This document shows positions 1-9,550 of a stretch of 64,000 nucleotides of DNA, piece after piece. Every line of letters starts with the position of its first letter. Within the stretch, counting starts at the first letter, position 1. The notes below the pieces were generated by a model that worked only from the letters and a program-made list of their open reading frames with translations, was not told where the DNA came from and ran no database searches. The DNA lies in assembly GCA_964486865.1 (NCBI GenBank), contig CAZAOZ010000010.1:10196-74195 (forward strand), written 5' to 3'. The DNA comes from Ga0077527 sp964486865. Its GTDB lineage: Bacteria; Pseudomonadota; Gammaproteobacteria; Burkholderiales; SG8-41. The position numbers were made by a program, and so were the translations under genes.

Positions 1-1215
1 GTCGCGGACAAGATCGACAAGAATCATCGCAAGACGCTGGGCCTGCTGCGCGACCTGCAGGGCGCGGTTTCCACCGGCGTGCTGGCCGAACACCCGGAAC
101 TGGGCATCACCGAGATCGCGCGACCGGTCGGCGTGGTCGCCGCCGTCGTGCCCTCGACCAATCCCGGCGCAACGCCCGCCAACAACATCATCAACGCATT
201 GAAGTGCGGCAATGCCGTGATTCTGTCGCCCTCGCCCAAGGGTTATTCGACGGCGGCGAAACTGCTGGAATTCATCCATGCCGAATTCGCCCGCATCGGC
301 GCGCCGGCCGATCTGGTGCAGACCCTGCCGCATCCGGTCACCAAGGAAAGTTCCAGCGAGCTGATGAAGCAATGCGATCTGGTGGTCGTCACCGGCTCGC
401 AGGCCAATGTGCGCGCGGGCTACTCCAGCGGCACACCGGCGCTGGGCGTGGGCGCGGGCAACGTCGCGGTGATCATCGATGACAGCGCCGATTGCGAGGA
501 CGCCGCGCGGAAAATCATGCGCTCGAAGATTTTTGACAACGCAACGAGCTGCTCGTCGGAAAACAGCGTCATCATCCATGCCGCGGTTTATGAACGCATG
601 CTAAAGGCGCTGACCGCTGCCGGCGGCGCGCTGCTGACTGCGGCGGAAAAGGAAACGCTGCAGAAAACCATGTTTCCCGGCGGCAAGCTGTCACCCGCCG
701 TCACCGCGCAGAGCGTCGCGAAGATCTGTGCGGTAGCCGGGCTGGCGCGCCCGGAACTGGTCGGCGCCAGATGCCTGATGGTCGAGGAAACCGGCACCGG
801 CAAAGCCGCGCCATTCTCCGGCGAAAAACTGTCGCCGGTGCTGGCCGTTTACAAGGCACGTGATTTCGAGCACGCGTTTGCCGCGCTGCGCGCGATCTAC
901 GACTATCAGGGCGACGGCCACTCCTGCGGCATCCACACCACAAACAACGAACACATCCGCCGGCTGGGCATGGAAATGACCGTCTGCCGCGTGATCGTCA
1001 ACCAGGCCCACGCCATCGCCAACGGCGGCAGCTTCGACAACGGCCTGCCGTTCTCGCTGACCATGGGCTGCGGCACCTGGGGCGGCAACAGTTTTTCCGA
1101 AAACCTGAACTACCGGCATTTCATGAACACCACGCGCATCGTGCGCCCCATCCCGCCGCGCGAGCCGACGGTGGACGACATCTTCGGCGCTTACCGGAAA
1201 AAATACGGCGCTTAA
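1..1215 (+). CDS. CoA-acylating (sulfo)acetaldehyde dehydrogenase, 5' truncated
   Basis: The reading frame is open from base 1, so the true start lies upstream; 404 residues are visible. It is an acylating aldehyde dehydrogenase of the EutE/SauS type. The cofactor-binding start PVGVVAAVVPSTNP is seen near residue 40, and the motif NATSCSSENS places the catalytic Cys near residue 184 of the fragment. The family converts an aldehyde, NAD(P)+ and CoA to acyl-CoA or the reverse in the cytoplasm. The next gene on the same strand is an AMP-forming acyl-CoA ligase. That pairing matches sauS-sauT of sulfoacetate catabolism, where sulfoacetyl-CoA is reduced to sulfoacetaldehyde. The substrate is inferred from this pairing and is not proven by residues; an acetaldehyde or other short-chain enzyme is possible. 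Confidence 0.8.
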   Translation, partial: VADKIDKNHRKTLGLLRDLQGAVSTGVLAEHPELGITEIARPVGVVAAVVPSTNPGATPANNIINALKCGNAVILSPSPKGYSTAAKLLEFIHAEFARIGAPADLVQTLPHPVTKESSSELMKQCDLVVVTGSQANVRAGYSSGTPALGVGAGNVAVIIDDSADCEDAARKIMRSKIFDNATSCSSENSVIIHAAVYERMLKALTAAGGALLTAAEKETLQKTMFPGGKLSPAVTAQSVAKICAVAGLARPELVGARCLMVEETGTGKAAPFSGEKLSPVLAVYKARDFEHAFAALRAIYDYQGDGHSCGIHTTNNEHIRRLGMEMTVCRVIVNQAHAIANGGSFDNGLPFSLTMGCGTWGGNSFSENLNYRHFMNTTRIVRPIPPREPTVDDIFGAYRKKYGA

Positions 1216-1227
1216 AACAACCCCTTA

Positions 1228-1332
1228 GCCACAGAGGTCACAGAGATCACAGAGAACTGCAAAACCAGAGCCTCACGATAACCAAATATTTTTAACCTTG
1301 ATTTTCTCTGTGCTCTCTGTGTCCTCTGTGGC
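1228..1332. repeat. Long inverted repeat built of CTCTGTG units
   Basis: The left arm (1228-1256) and right arm (1304-1332) are 29 nt each and are reverse complements at 27 of 29 positions. Each arm carries three near-copies of a CTCTGTG core at 9-nt spacing, separated by a 47-nt AT-richer loop. The element fills nearly the whole gap between the dehydrogenase and ligase genes. It would fold into a very stable hairpin in mRNA. Related CACAGAGG-type inverted repeats are dispersed in many proteobacterial genomes. No T-run follows, so a simple terminator is less likely than a dispersed repeat or mRNA-stability element. Confidence 0.8.
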
Positions 1333-1361
1333 CCGCTTTTGACTTTCAGTCTTTGGCCACC

Positions 1362-2885
1362 ATGCGCACCATCCGCCATTACGTTGATATCCGCGCCGCG
1401 GAGCAACCCGCCGCGCCGTTTCTGATCGCCCCCGAAACCGGCGCGGTGATGAGTTACGCGCAACTGCAGCGTGATTCGCGCGAACTCGGTCGCTACCTGC
1501 TCGGCCTGGGGCTCAACAAAGGCGACAAGGTCGCGCTGATGCTGCACAACGGCTACCAGACCGGCCGCCTGCTGATCGGTGTGATGTACGCGGGTTTCAC
1601 GGTGGCTCCGCTGAACCTGCTGGCGCAGCCCTCGCAACTCGCTTACGTGCTCGAACATTCCGATACGCGCGCGGTGTTCACCAGCAGCGAATTCACCGAA
1701 CGGCTGAAGACCGCGCTTGCCGGCATTGACCGCAAAATTACAGTCATTACCATAGACCCCGATGCGACAGGGATTTTCGACCGGGCCGCATTGCCCGACG
1801 TAGCGCTGCCGGACATGCAGTTACCAAACGTCAGGGAAGCCGACGATGCCATGCTGATGTACACCTCGGGCACCACCGGCAAACCCAAGGGCTGCATGCT
1901 GTCGCAGCGCAGCGTCTGCGCCGGCGGCGAATACACCAGCGCGGCGCACGAACTCACCGCCGCCGACCGCGTGCTGTGCGCCATGCCGCTGTACCACATC
2001 AACGGCCAGATCGTCACCGCCGTCGCCCCGCTGGTCCACGGCGGCAGCGTGGTCATGCCCCACCGCTTCAGCGTCAGCAATTACTGGAATCTGGTCGTGC
2101 AATACCAATGCACGTGGATCAACGTGGTGCCGACCATGATTGCCTACCTGCTCAACGCGCCGGATCCGCGCGACCACGAACTCGATATTTCCCGTGTCAG
2201 GTTCTGCCGCTCGGCCTCCGCACCCCTGCCGCCGGAACTGCACCGCGCCTTCGAAGACCGCTTCGGCATCGGCATCATCGAAACTTTCGGCATGACCGAA
2301 ACCAACGCGCCCTGCTTCACCAATCCCATAGACCCGGCCAGGCGCAAGATCGGCAGCCCCGGCACGGCCTTCGGCAACGAAGCCAGGGTGATCGACCCTG
2401 CCACCGGCGCCACGCAGCCGGCAGGCGTGGTCGGCGAACTGATGGTACGCGGCGACAACGTGATGACCGGTTATTACAAGGACGCGGAGAACACCGCCAG
2501 AACGCTGGAGCCCGACGGCTGGATGCACACCGGCGACCTGGGTTACATGGACGCAGACGGTTTTGCGTTCGTCACCGGCCGCATCAAGGAACTGATCATC
2601 AAGGGTGGCGAAAACATCGCGCCGCGTGAAATCGACGAAGCATTGCTGAAACATCCCGCGGTACTCGAAGCCGCGGCAGTCGGCATTCCCGACGCCAATT
2701 ACGGGCAGGACATCATGGCCTGTGTGGTGCTGAAGCCCGGCGCGGAATGTTCGGTGGAAGCGCTCGCCGGGTTTGCACAGCGGGAACTCGGCAAATACAA
2801 GACGCCTAAGATCATCAGGTTTGTAAGCGAACTGCCCAAGGGCCCGTCGGGCAAGGTGCAGCGGCTGAAGCTGCTGGAAGGCTGA
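1362..2885 (+). CDS. AMP-forming acyl-CoA synthetase (sulfoacetate-CoA ligase-like)
   Basis: This 507-residue member of the ANL superfamily activates a carboxylate with ATP to an acyl-AMP and transfers it to CoA. The phosphate-binding motif YTSGTTGKPKG lies at residues 167-177. Further along are the hinge region VTGRIKELIIKGGENIAP and the C-terminal lysine motif GPSGKVQRLKL near the end. The ATG at 1362 is used; a TTG three codons upstream is also open and neither has a strong ribosome-binding site. It follows the acylating aldehyde dehydrogenase on the same strand. Together they could route sulfoacetate, or another short acid, to its aldehyde as SauT/SauS do. The class is certain; the exact acid is inferred from context. 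Confidence 0.85.
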   Translation: MRTIRHYVDIRAAEQPAAPFLIAPETGAVMSYAQLQRDSRELGRYLLGLGLNKGDKVALMLHNGYQTGRLLIGVMYAGFTVAPLNLLAQPSQLAYVLEHSDTRAVFTSSEFTERLKTALAGIDRKITVITIDPDATGIFDRAALPDVALPDMQLPNVREADDAMLMYTSGTTGKPKGCMLSQRSVCAGGEYTSAAHELTAADRVLCAMPLYHINGQIVTAVAPLVHGGSVVMPHRFSVSNYWNLVVQYQCTWINVVPTMIAYLLNAPDPRDHELDISRVRFCRSASAPLPPELHRAFEDRFGIGIIETFGMTETNAPCFTNPIDPARRKIGSPGTAFGNEARVIDPATGATQPAGVVGELMVRGDNVMTGYYKDAENTARTLEPDGWMHTGDLGYMDADGFAFVTGRIKELIIKGGENIAPREIDEALLKHPAVLEAAAVGIPDANYGQDIMACVVLKPGAECSVEALAGFAQRELGKYKTPKIIRFVSELPKGPSGKVQRLKLLEG

Positions 2886-2940
2886 CGCTCCGCGCGTCAG
2901 AACGGTGGGCACGCTAACGCTTTGCCCACCCTTGTATATC
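2882..2940. terminator. Paired hairpins between convergent genes
   Basis: CTGACGC/GCGTCAG (2882-2900) is followed by GGTGGGCA at 2904-2911 pairing with TGCCCACC at 2933-2940. They sit between the ends of the converging ligase and PII-like genes. There is no clear T-tract, so a bidirectional terminator is plausible but not certain. Confidence 0.4.
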
Positions 2941-2952
2941 TACGCTGGCTGT

Positions 2953-3300
2953 TTATCGCGAGTTGCTTTGAGGCCAGAACTCCTCAGGCGTTGCCTCGGA
3001 TTGCGTGCGGATCAAGAATAATTTTTCGATCGGAACAACAGCAACGACCCCATCGCCGGGCAAGCCGGTGTGAGAGGCTTCCATAATCGCTGCTGTTATG
3101 GTTTCCACCTCGTCTTTTCGGGTGATAATTTCAAGCTTGACTTCCTCGACCATCCAGTTACGCGAGAAGAAGTCGTGATATTCACCATATCCTTTTACCT
3201 TTGTAACGTTAATGCGCTCAACACCTGTTCCCTTAAGCTTCTGTTCGACCGATTCCAGCTTGTCACTCCGGATGATGGCAATAATCAGTTTAATGTCCAT
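2953..3300 (-). CDS. PII-like protein linked to metal efflux
   Basis: This small (115 aa) protein has the PII ferredoxin-like fold pattern: the opening MDIKLIIAIIRSDKL, a VKGYGEY segment, and the late strand GDGVVAVVPIEKLFLIRT. The T-loop region is shorter than in GlnB/GlnK and lacks the usual uridylylated Tyr context, so it is not a nitrogen-signalling PII. PII-like proteins of this kind are known next to CzcA/CusA-type RND pumps, and here it is the last gene of a cusCBA operon. It probably binds a small ligand or metal and modulates the pump, but no target is shown. The ATG at 3300 has a GAGGAG ribosome-binding site; the frame is open 10 codons further upstream. Confidence 0.75.
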   Translation of the reverse strand: MDIKLIIAIIRSDKLESVEQKLKGTGVERINVTKVKGYGEYHDFFSRNWMVEEVKLEIITRKDEVETITAAIMEASHTGLPGDGVVAVVPIEKLFLIRTQSEATPEEFWPQSNSR

Positions 3301-3326
3301 GGCGTGCTCCTCTCGGTTTTCCATTT

Positions 3327-6300
3327 TCAACCTGCAGCCTTCGCTTGATTACCGCTATCGATACGGCCACGATTGATCGAAAATTCTTTCACCAATGCGT
3401 AGATCGCAGGGATCACGATCAGGGTAAGAATGGTTGAGGAGACCATGCCCCCGACCATGGGCGCGGCGATGCGGCGCATCACTTCGGAGCCGGTGCCGCT
3501 GCCCCACATGATCGGCAACAGGCCCGCCATGATCGCCACCACGGTCATCATCTTCGGCCGCACACGCTCGACCGCGCCTTCCATCACCGCTGCATAGAGT
3601 TCTGCAACCCCCGGTGTGCCGCCCTTGGCCGCGCATTTTGCCTTGACCTCCTCCCAGGCCTGGTCGAGATAGATCAGCATCACCACGCCCGTCTCCGCGG
3701 CAACACCGGCAAGCGCAATGAAGCCCACGACCACCGCGACGCTGATGTTGTAGTCCAGCAGCCAGATCAGCCAGACGCCGCCCACCAGCGAAAACGGCAC
3801 CGACAGCATGACAATGAAGGTTTCGGTGAGCCGCCTGAAATTGAGGTAGAGGAGCAGGAAGATGGCCAGCAAGGTCAGCGGCACGACTATTTTCAGCTTC
3901 TGCTTGGCCCGCTCCATGTACTCGAACTGGCCGCTCCACGTCGCGTAGTATCCGGGCGGAAATTTCACCTGCTCGCGCACCGCCTTCTGCGCGTCGGCCA
4001 CGTAACCGCCGATGTCGCGGCCGCGGATATCGACAAAGATGTAAGCCGCCAGCAGCGCGTTCTCGGTGCGTATGCTGGGCGGCGCCTTGACCGGCTTGAC
4101 GCTCGCCACCTGTCCCAGCGGGATCATGCCGCCGTTCATGATGGGCACCAGGACCTGGGTCGCGATGGCCTGCGGATCGCTGCGCAGTTCGCGCGGGTAG
4201 CGCACGCTGACGCCATAGCGCTCGAGCCCTTCCACCGTGGTGGTCACCATCTCGCCGCCGAGGGCGGTGCCGATGACGTCCTGCAGATCGCCCACCGACA
4301 GGCCATAGCGCGCCAGGGCCATGCGGTCGGGCTCGATGTCGAGGTAGTACCCGCCCGTAACCCGCTCGGCGTAGGCGCTGGTGGTACCCGGCACCGCTTT
4401 CACCGCCAACTCGATCTTTTGCGCCAGCTTCTCGATTTCGCCCAGGTCCTTGCCGAACACCTTGATGCCGATGGGCGTGCGGATGCCGGTCGCCAGCATG
4501 TCGATGCGCGCCTTGATCGGCATGGTCCAGGCATTGGAAACGCCGGGGATCTGCATCGCCTGGTCCATTTCGGCGATGAGTTTGTCCACGGTCATGCCCG
4601 GGCGCCATTCGCTCTCGGGCTTGAGATTGATGACGGTTTCGGACATTTCGAACGGCGCCGGATCGGTGGCGGTGGCGGCGCGTCCCGCCTTGCCGAACAC
4701 CGATTCCACCTCGGGGAAACTCTTGAGTATCTTGTCCTGGGTCTGCAACAACTCCGCCGATTTGGTGACCGACAGCGCCGGCAGGGTGGCCGGCATGTAC
4801 AGCAGGCTGCCTTCGTTCAATACCGGCATGAACTCGCTGCCCAGCTTCATCGCCGGCAACACCGAAACGGCCAGCGTGATCACGGCCGCGGCGATGGTTA
4901 ATTTTTTCCAGCGCATGACCCGGACGATGACGGGGCGGTAAATCCAGATCAGGAAGCGGTTCACCGGGTTTTTCTGCTCGGGCATGATCCTGCCGCGGAT
5001 GAACAGCAGCATCAGCACCGGCACCAGCGTGATCGACAGCAGTGCTGCGCCCGCCATGGCGAAAGTCTTGGTATAGGCGAGCGGCGCGAACAGCCGTCCT
5101 TCCTGCGCTTCGAGCGTGAATACCGGCAGGAAGGAAACGGTGATGATCAGGAGCGAAAAGAACAGCGCCGGCCCGACTTCCCTGCAGGCGGCAATGATGG
5201 CCTCGACGCGGGACTCGCCTTCCTTGAGCCGCTCCAGGTGCTTGTGGGCGTTCTCGATCATGACGATCGCCGCATCCACCATGGCGCCGATGGCGATGGC
5301 AATGCCGCCCAGGCTCATGATGTTGGAATTGAGCCCCATCAGGTGCATGGCGGTCAGCGCGATCAGCACGCCGATCGGCAGCATGACGATGGCCACCAGC
5401 GCGCTCCTCGCGTGCATCAGAAACACGATGCAGACCAGCGCCACGATGATGCTTTCCTCGATCAGCGTCCGCTTCAGATTGTCGATGGCGCGATGGATCA
5501 GGTCCGAACGGTCATAGACCGCCTGCAGGGTCACGCCTTCCGGCAGGCCGCTGGAGATTTCCGCAATCTTGGCTTTCAGGTTGTGGATGACGTCCAGCGC
5601 GTTCTGCCCGTAGCGCGCCACGGCGATGCCGGCGACCACCTCGCCCTCGCCGTTCAGTTCCGCGATCCCGCGCCGCTCGTCCGGCGCCAGTTCGACCCGC
5701 GCCACGTCGCGGATCAGCACCGGCGCGCCTTTTTCCGCCTTGATCACCAGATTTTCAATGTCGGACACGCCGCGCAGATAGCCCCGGCCCCGCACCACGT
5801 ATTCGGTTTCGGCCATCTCGATCACCCGGCCACCCACGTCGCGGTTGCTGGCGCGGATCACCTCGGCGACCTTGTTGAGCGGGATGCCGTACGCCTGCAA
5901 TTTCCGCGGCTCCACGGTGACCTGATAGGTTTTGACAAAACCGCCCACGCTCGCCACTTCCGCCACGCCCTGCGCCTTGGTGAGTTGATAGCGCACGAAC
6001 CAGTCCTGTATGGTGCGCAGTTCCGCGAGCGTTCTCTGCGCTCCGATCACGACATACTGGTACACCCAGCCGACGCCGGTGGCATCCGGCCCCAGGGTCG
6101 GGGTGACGCCCCGCGGCATGCGCCCGGAGGCAAAGTTAAGGTATTCGAGTACCCGTGTCCGCGCCCAGTAAATGTCGGTGCCGTCCTCGAAAATGACATA
6201 GATGAATGAGGCGCCGAACACCGACAGCCCGCGCACCACTTTGGATTTCGGCACGGCCAGCATGGCCGTACTCAGCGGATAGGTGACCTGGTCTTCCACC

Positions 6301-6479
6301 ACCTGCGGCGCCTGGCCCGGGTACTCGGTGTAGATGATGACCTGCACGTCGGAGAGATCGGGAATGGCGTCGAGCGGCGTTTTCATGACAGCGTAAATGC
6401 CCGCGCCGACGATGAACGCCGTTCCCAGCAGCACCAGGAACACGTTGCGCGCCGACCATTCGATAATGCGGTTCAGCAT
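3327..6479 (-). CDS. cusA: CusA-type Cu(I)/Ag(I) RND efflux permease
   Basis: This 1050-residue inner-membrane proton/cation antiporter of the heavy-metal efflux RND family works with CusB and CusC to expel metal from the periplasm. It begins MLNRIIEWSARNVFLVLLG, with TM1 directly after the start, and contains the HME-type TM4 segment GAMVDAAIVMIENAHK. The three copper-relay methionines of CusA are conserved by context, in FEMSET, ARIDMLATGI and GGEMVTTTVEG, which supports Cu/Ag rather than Zn/Co/Cd specificity. It lies 1 bp downstream of the cusB stop, consistent with translational coupling. The PII-like gene follows. The open frame reaches 24 codons further upstream into cusB, but the ATG at 6479 fits family starts. 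Confidence 0.93.
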   Translation of the reverse strand: MLNRIIEWSARNVFLVLLGTAFIVGAGIYAVMKTPLDAIPDLSDVQVIIYTEYPGQAPQVVEDQVTYPLSTAMLAVPKSKVVRGLSVFGASFIYVIFEDGTDIYWARTRVLEYLNFASGRMPRGVTPTLGPDATGVGWVYQYVVIGAQRTLAELRTIQDWFVRYQLTKAQGVAEVASVGGFVKTYQVTVEPRKLQAYGIPLNKVAEVIRASNRDVGGRVIEMAETEYVVRGRGYLRGVSDIENLVIKAEKGAPVLIRDVARVELAPDERRGIAELNGEGEVVAGIAVARYGQNALDVIHNLKAKIAEISSGLPEGVTLQAVYDRSDLIHRAIDNLKRTLIEESIIVALVCIVFLMHARSALVAIVMLPIGVLIALTAMHLMGLNSNIMSLGGIAIAIGAMVDAAIVMIENAHKHLERLKEGESRVEAIIAACREVGPALFFSLLIITVSFLPVFTLEAQEGRLFAPLAYTKTFAMAGAALLSITLVPVLMLLFIRGRIMPEQKNPVNRFLIWIYRPVIVRVMRWKKLTIAAAVITLAVSVLPAMKLGSEFMPVLNEGSLLYMPATLPALSVTKSAELLQTQDKILKSFPEVESVFGKAGRAATATDPAPFEMSETVINLKPESEWRPGMTVDKLIAEMDQAMQIPGVSNAWTMPIKARIDMLATGIRTPIGIKVFGKDLGEIEKLAQKIELAVKAVPGTTSAYAERVTGGYYLDIEPDRMALARYGLSVGDLQDVIGTALGGEMVTTTVEGLERYGVSVRYPRELRSDPQAIATQVLVPIMNGGMIPLGQVASVKPVKAPPSIRTENALLAAYIFVDIRGRDIGGYVADAQKAVREQVKFPPGYYATWSGQFEYMERAKQKLKIVVPLTLLAIFLLLYLNFRRLTETFIVMLSVPFSLVGGVWLIWLLDYNISVAVVVGFIALAGVAAETGVVMLIYLDQAWEEVKAKCAAKGGTPGVAELYAAVMEGAVERVRPKMMTVVAIMAGLLPIMWGSGTGSEVMRRIAAPMVGGMVSSTILTLIVIPAIYALVKEFSINRGRIDSGNQAKAAG

Positions 6480-6480
6480 G

Positions 6481-8103
6481 TCAGTGCCCCTTGTGGTCGG
6501 CAGGGCTGGCCGCAGCGGCAGGCTTCGCTCCGGCCGGTTGGGCGCCAACAATCACGTACTCGCCGGCCGACGCCTCGATCATGTCGAAGGTGATGTTCTG
6601 ACCCGGTTTCAGCGTGCGCAGCAATGCCGGGTCTTTCACCAGGAAGTCCATGGTCATCGCCGGCCACTTCAGGCTGGCAATCGGGCCATGGGTCAACGTT
6701 ACCGTCGCGCGCGCCGCATCCACGGCATCGACACTGCCCTCGCCGCGATGAGTCGCGGGTGCCGCGGCAGACACGCCGGTCTTGACCTGCTGCCCCCGCT
6801 CGTCAGGCTTGGAACCGGGTGCGCTATGGCCGAAACCGCTCAGCGCCGCCTTGAGATTGCTCTCGGCGTCGATCAGGAAATTCGCACTGACCACCACGCT
6901 CTCGCCGGCCTTGATGCCCTCGAGCACTTCGAAGTAGCCGTCGGTGCGCCTTCCCAGTTTCACCGCGCGCGGTTCGAATGCGCCCTCGCCGCGTTGCACC
7001 AGCACCAGCTGGCGCGTGCCGGTATCGAGAATGGCCGAATCGGGAACGGCCAATACCCTGCCGCGGTCTCTGCCGGAGGCGATCTCCACCCGCGCGTACA
7101 TGGCGGGCTTGAGCAGGCCGGCCGGATTGGGCAGTTCGATGCGCACTCTGGCAGTGCGGGTTTCCGGCACGACGGTCGGGTAGATAAACGTCACCTTGCC
7201 GGTGAAAGCCTGGTCCGGATACGCATCAACCCTGATTTTTACCGACTGCCCCAGGCGCACCAATCCAAGGTCCTGCTCGAACACGTCCGCCAGCAACCAC
7301 ACCGAAGACAGGTCCGCGATCTGAAAGAGCATTTCACCCGGCATGAACCGCATGCCGGCGACGGCACGCTTCTCCAGCACCACGCCGCCGGCCTGCGCGC
7401 GCAACGTCAACGATTGCCGTGCCTTGCCCTCCTGCTGCAGCCGCTGCAACTCCGCCTCGGAAATGTCCCAGTTGCGCAACCGCTGCAGCGCGCTGTCAAC
7501 GAGCGTGCGCATGCCCGCCTCGACCTCGGGACTCGCGCCTTTCACGGACTGCACGCCTTTCCATGCGATCAGGTATTCCTGCTGCGCAGTCACCAGATCG
7601 GGGCTGTAAACCTCAAGCAGCGGCTCGCCCCGGCGCACCAGCTGGCCGGTCGTATTCACGTGGAGCTGCTGGATCCAGCCCTCGAACCTCGGCGAAACGG
7701 TATGCAGCTGGCGTTCGTTCGCCTGTATCGTCGCCACGGCCTGCACGGTGCGGGTGAGTTCGCGCAATTCCACGGCTTCAGTGCGCACGCCAAGCTTCTG
7801 CACCTTGTCGGGATTGATCTTCACCACGGAACCATCCGCCTCGGGCTCCCCGCCTTCATAGACCGGGATGTAATCCATGCCCATCGGATCTTTTTTCGGC
7901 ACCGGCGAGGTATCGGGCAACCCCATCGGGTTGCGGTAGTACAGAATCCTGTTCTCGGACTTTTTCGCGGGACCCGCACTGCTTGCGCCGGCAGTGTCCG
8001 CTTTCATCACGGCGCCGTCCTTCCGTCCTCCCCACCAATAGCCTGCGGCAAGGGCGGCTGCGATCAGGGCGACAACAATAATCAGTTTGATGATGGATTT
8101 CAC
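6481..8103 (-). CDS. cusB: CusB-type periplasmic adaptor with fused CusF domain
   Basis: This membrane-fusion protein bridges CusA and the outer-membrane channel. The N-terminal membrane anchor is followed by a heavy-metal-binding segment (YRNPMGLPDTSPVPKKDPMGM). The hairpin, lipoyl and beta-barrel domains follow. The C-terminus carries a CusF-like metallochaperone domain with HGPIASLKWPAMTM, retaining the Trp and both Met ligands, and ends in an AP-rich tail with a final DHKGH. The GTG at 8103 has a GGAG site 6 nt upstream and is preferred. An ATG at 8127 in the same frame is also possible but lacks a ribosome-binding site. The gene sits between cusC and cusA with minimal gaps, so one operon is likely. 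Confidence 0.9.
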   Translation of the reverse strand: MKSIIKLIIVVALIAAALAAGYWWGGRKDGAVMKADTAGASSAGPAKKSENRILYYRNPMGLPDTSPVPKKDPMGMDYIPVYEGGEPEADGSVVKINPDKVQKLGVRTEAVELRELTRTVQAVATIQANERQLHTVSPRFEGWIQQLHVNTTGQLVRRGEPLLEVYSPDLVTAQQEYLIAWKGVQSVKGASPEVEAGMRTLVDSALQRLRNWDISEAELQRLQQEGKARQSLTLRAQAGGVVLEKRAVAGMRFMPGEMLFQIADLSSVWLLADVFEQDLGLVRLGQSVKIRVDAYPDQAFTGKVTFIYPTVVPETRTARVRIELPNPAGLLKPAMYARVEIASGRDRGRVLAVPDSAILDTGTRQLVLVQRGEGAFEPRAVKLGRRTDGYFEVLEGIKAGESVVVSANFLIDAESNLKAALSGFGHSAPGSKPDERGQQVKTGVSAAAPATHRGEGSVDAVDAARATVTLTHGPIASLKWPAMTMDFLVKDPALLRTLKPGQNITFDMIEASAGEYVIVGAQPAGAKPAAAASPADHKGH

Positions 8104-8132
8104 AGGAAACTCCGCTGACGTATGCATTCAGG

Positions 8133-9485
8133 TTATTCGGATGATTTGCCGGCGAGCAGATGGATTTCCGCGAGCGCCTTGTTGTAGTTGGCCACCGCGG
8201 TCGCCAGGCTGATTTCGTAGTTGAACACCGTCATCTGGCTGTCGAGCAGCGTCATGAAATCGACCCGATTGACCCGGTATGCGGCCAGAGCCGATTCAAC
8301 CGTAAGCCGGGCCTGCGGCAGGATGGCGGTCTGGTACAGCCGCGCCGATTTCAGATTCTGCTCGGCCGCCGCCGCCTGCTGGCGCAGTTTGGCATCCACC
8401 TCATTGCGCTGCGCCTGCTGCAGGCTCAGGGCCTGATCGCGCAGCGCCAGCGACTCCGCCACGCGCGGTTCAAGTTTGGTGCCGCGCCACACCGGCAGGT
8501 TGAAGGCCACGGTCAGGCTCACCATGTCGGAGCGCCTCGCGCCGTCCGGCATCCGGTCGCGCTGGCCGTACGACAGGCGCACATCGAAGTCGGGGTAGTA
8601 TTCCTTGCGCGCCAGATCCAGCGCTTTTTCATTGCGCGAAACCATGCTTTGCAGTGCGAGCAGTTGCGGGCGCTGCGTCAGGGCGGTTTCACGCAATGAT
8701 TCCAGGTTCAGGGTTACCTCGCGCAATTGCGGCGGCTCGGGCAATAGCGCCGCAACATTGGCGCCGCGGCCAAGCATGCGGTTGAGTTCCGCTTCGATCG
8801 TCGGCCGTTCGCGCGCGAGCTTGAGCAGTTCGTCCACCATTCTGGACAACTGCGTCTGCGCCTTGAGCACGTCGGCCTGGGTTCCCTGCCCCACCCCGTA
8901 GCGCGCCTCGGCGATACGCAGAAACTGCTCGAGGGTCAGCCTGTTTTTTTCGACCAGTTTGGCCATTTCGATCGTGAGGCCCAGATCAAAATAGGCGGTC
9001 TTGATGTCGCGCGCGACACGATTCACGGTTTCCTGGTAACCATAGCCGACCGTCTCCGCATCCCTGGTCGCGACGTCCTGGCGCAGACCGCGTTTGCCCG
9101 GATAGGGCAGGCGCTGTGACAGACCGATCATTTTCATGGTCATGTCTTCGCGGTCAAACCGTAGCGAATTGACCGGCACGTTGATGAACCCGGTCTCCAG
9201 CATCGGATCGTCGAGCGCGCCCGCCGGTGCAATTCTGTATTGCGCCGCCTCCTTTTCCCTGCGGGCCGCCTGAATTTCGGGATTGTTCTGCAGCGCTTCG
9301 ACCACCACATCCTTCAGCGCAGCGACGCTGTAAATGGCCGGTCGCAACGGCTCGGCGGCCAGCGCCGGCAGCAGCAACCCGGCAGCCACGGAACAAAACA
9401 CGGCTTGCAGATAACGCCTGCGGGACACCGGCGACCCGCAGAGTTGACGCCACTCTGGGAATACCCGGAATTCAAATAACGACAT
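8133..9485 (-). CDS. cusC: CusC/TolC-family outer-membrane efflux protein
   Basis: This 450-residue outer-membrane factor of the TolC family carries metal ions across the outer membrane. The ATG at 9485 has a GGAGG site at good spacing. The N-terminus MSLFEFRVFPEWRQLCGSP precedes a hydrophobic signal segment ending in LLLPALAAEP. Typical OEP features are seen, such as EALQNNPEIQAARREKEAA early on and repeated long alpha-helical stretches rich in Ala, Gln and Leu. It is the first gene of the cusCBA set on the reverse strand. Metal specificity is inherited from the CusA partner rather than visible in this protein. Confidence 0.88.
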   Translation of the reverse strand: MSLFEFRVFPEWRQLCGSPVSRRRYLQAVFCSVAAGLLLPALAAEPLRPAIYSVAALKDVVVEALQNNPEIQAARREKEAAQYRIAPAGALDDPMLETGFINVPVNSLRFDREDMTMKMIGLSQRLPYPGKRGLRQDVATRDAETVGYGYQETVNRVARDIKTAYFDLGLTIEMAKLVEKNRLTLEQFLRIAEARYGVGQGTQADVLKAQTQLSRMVDELLKLARERPTIEAELNRMLGRGANVAALLPEPPQLREVTLNLESLRETALTQRPQLLALQSMVSRNEKALDLARKEYYPDFDVRLSYGQRDRMPDGARRSDMVSLTVAFNLPVWRGTKLEPRVAESLALRDQALSLQQAQRNEVDAKLRQQAAAAEQNLKSARLYQTAILPQARLTVESALAAYRVNRVDFMTLLDSQMTVFNYEISLATAVANYNKALAEIHLLAGKSSE

Positions 9486-9550
9486 GACACACCTCCGCAA
9501 AGAAAAACGAACGGCCGCGACTGCGGCGCGCTACTGCATGCGGAGGAGGA

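Noticed and set aside
5238..8118. Long forward-strand open frames opposite cusA and cusB
   Set aside because: They are antisense shadows in GC-rich sequence, low-complexity His/Arg-rich and without family motifs.
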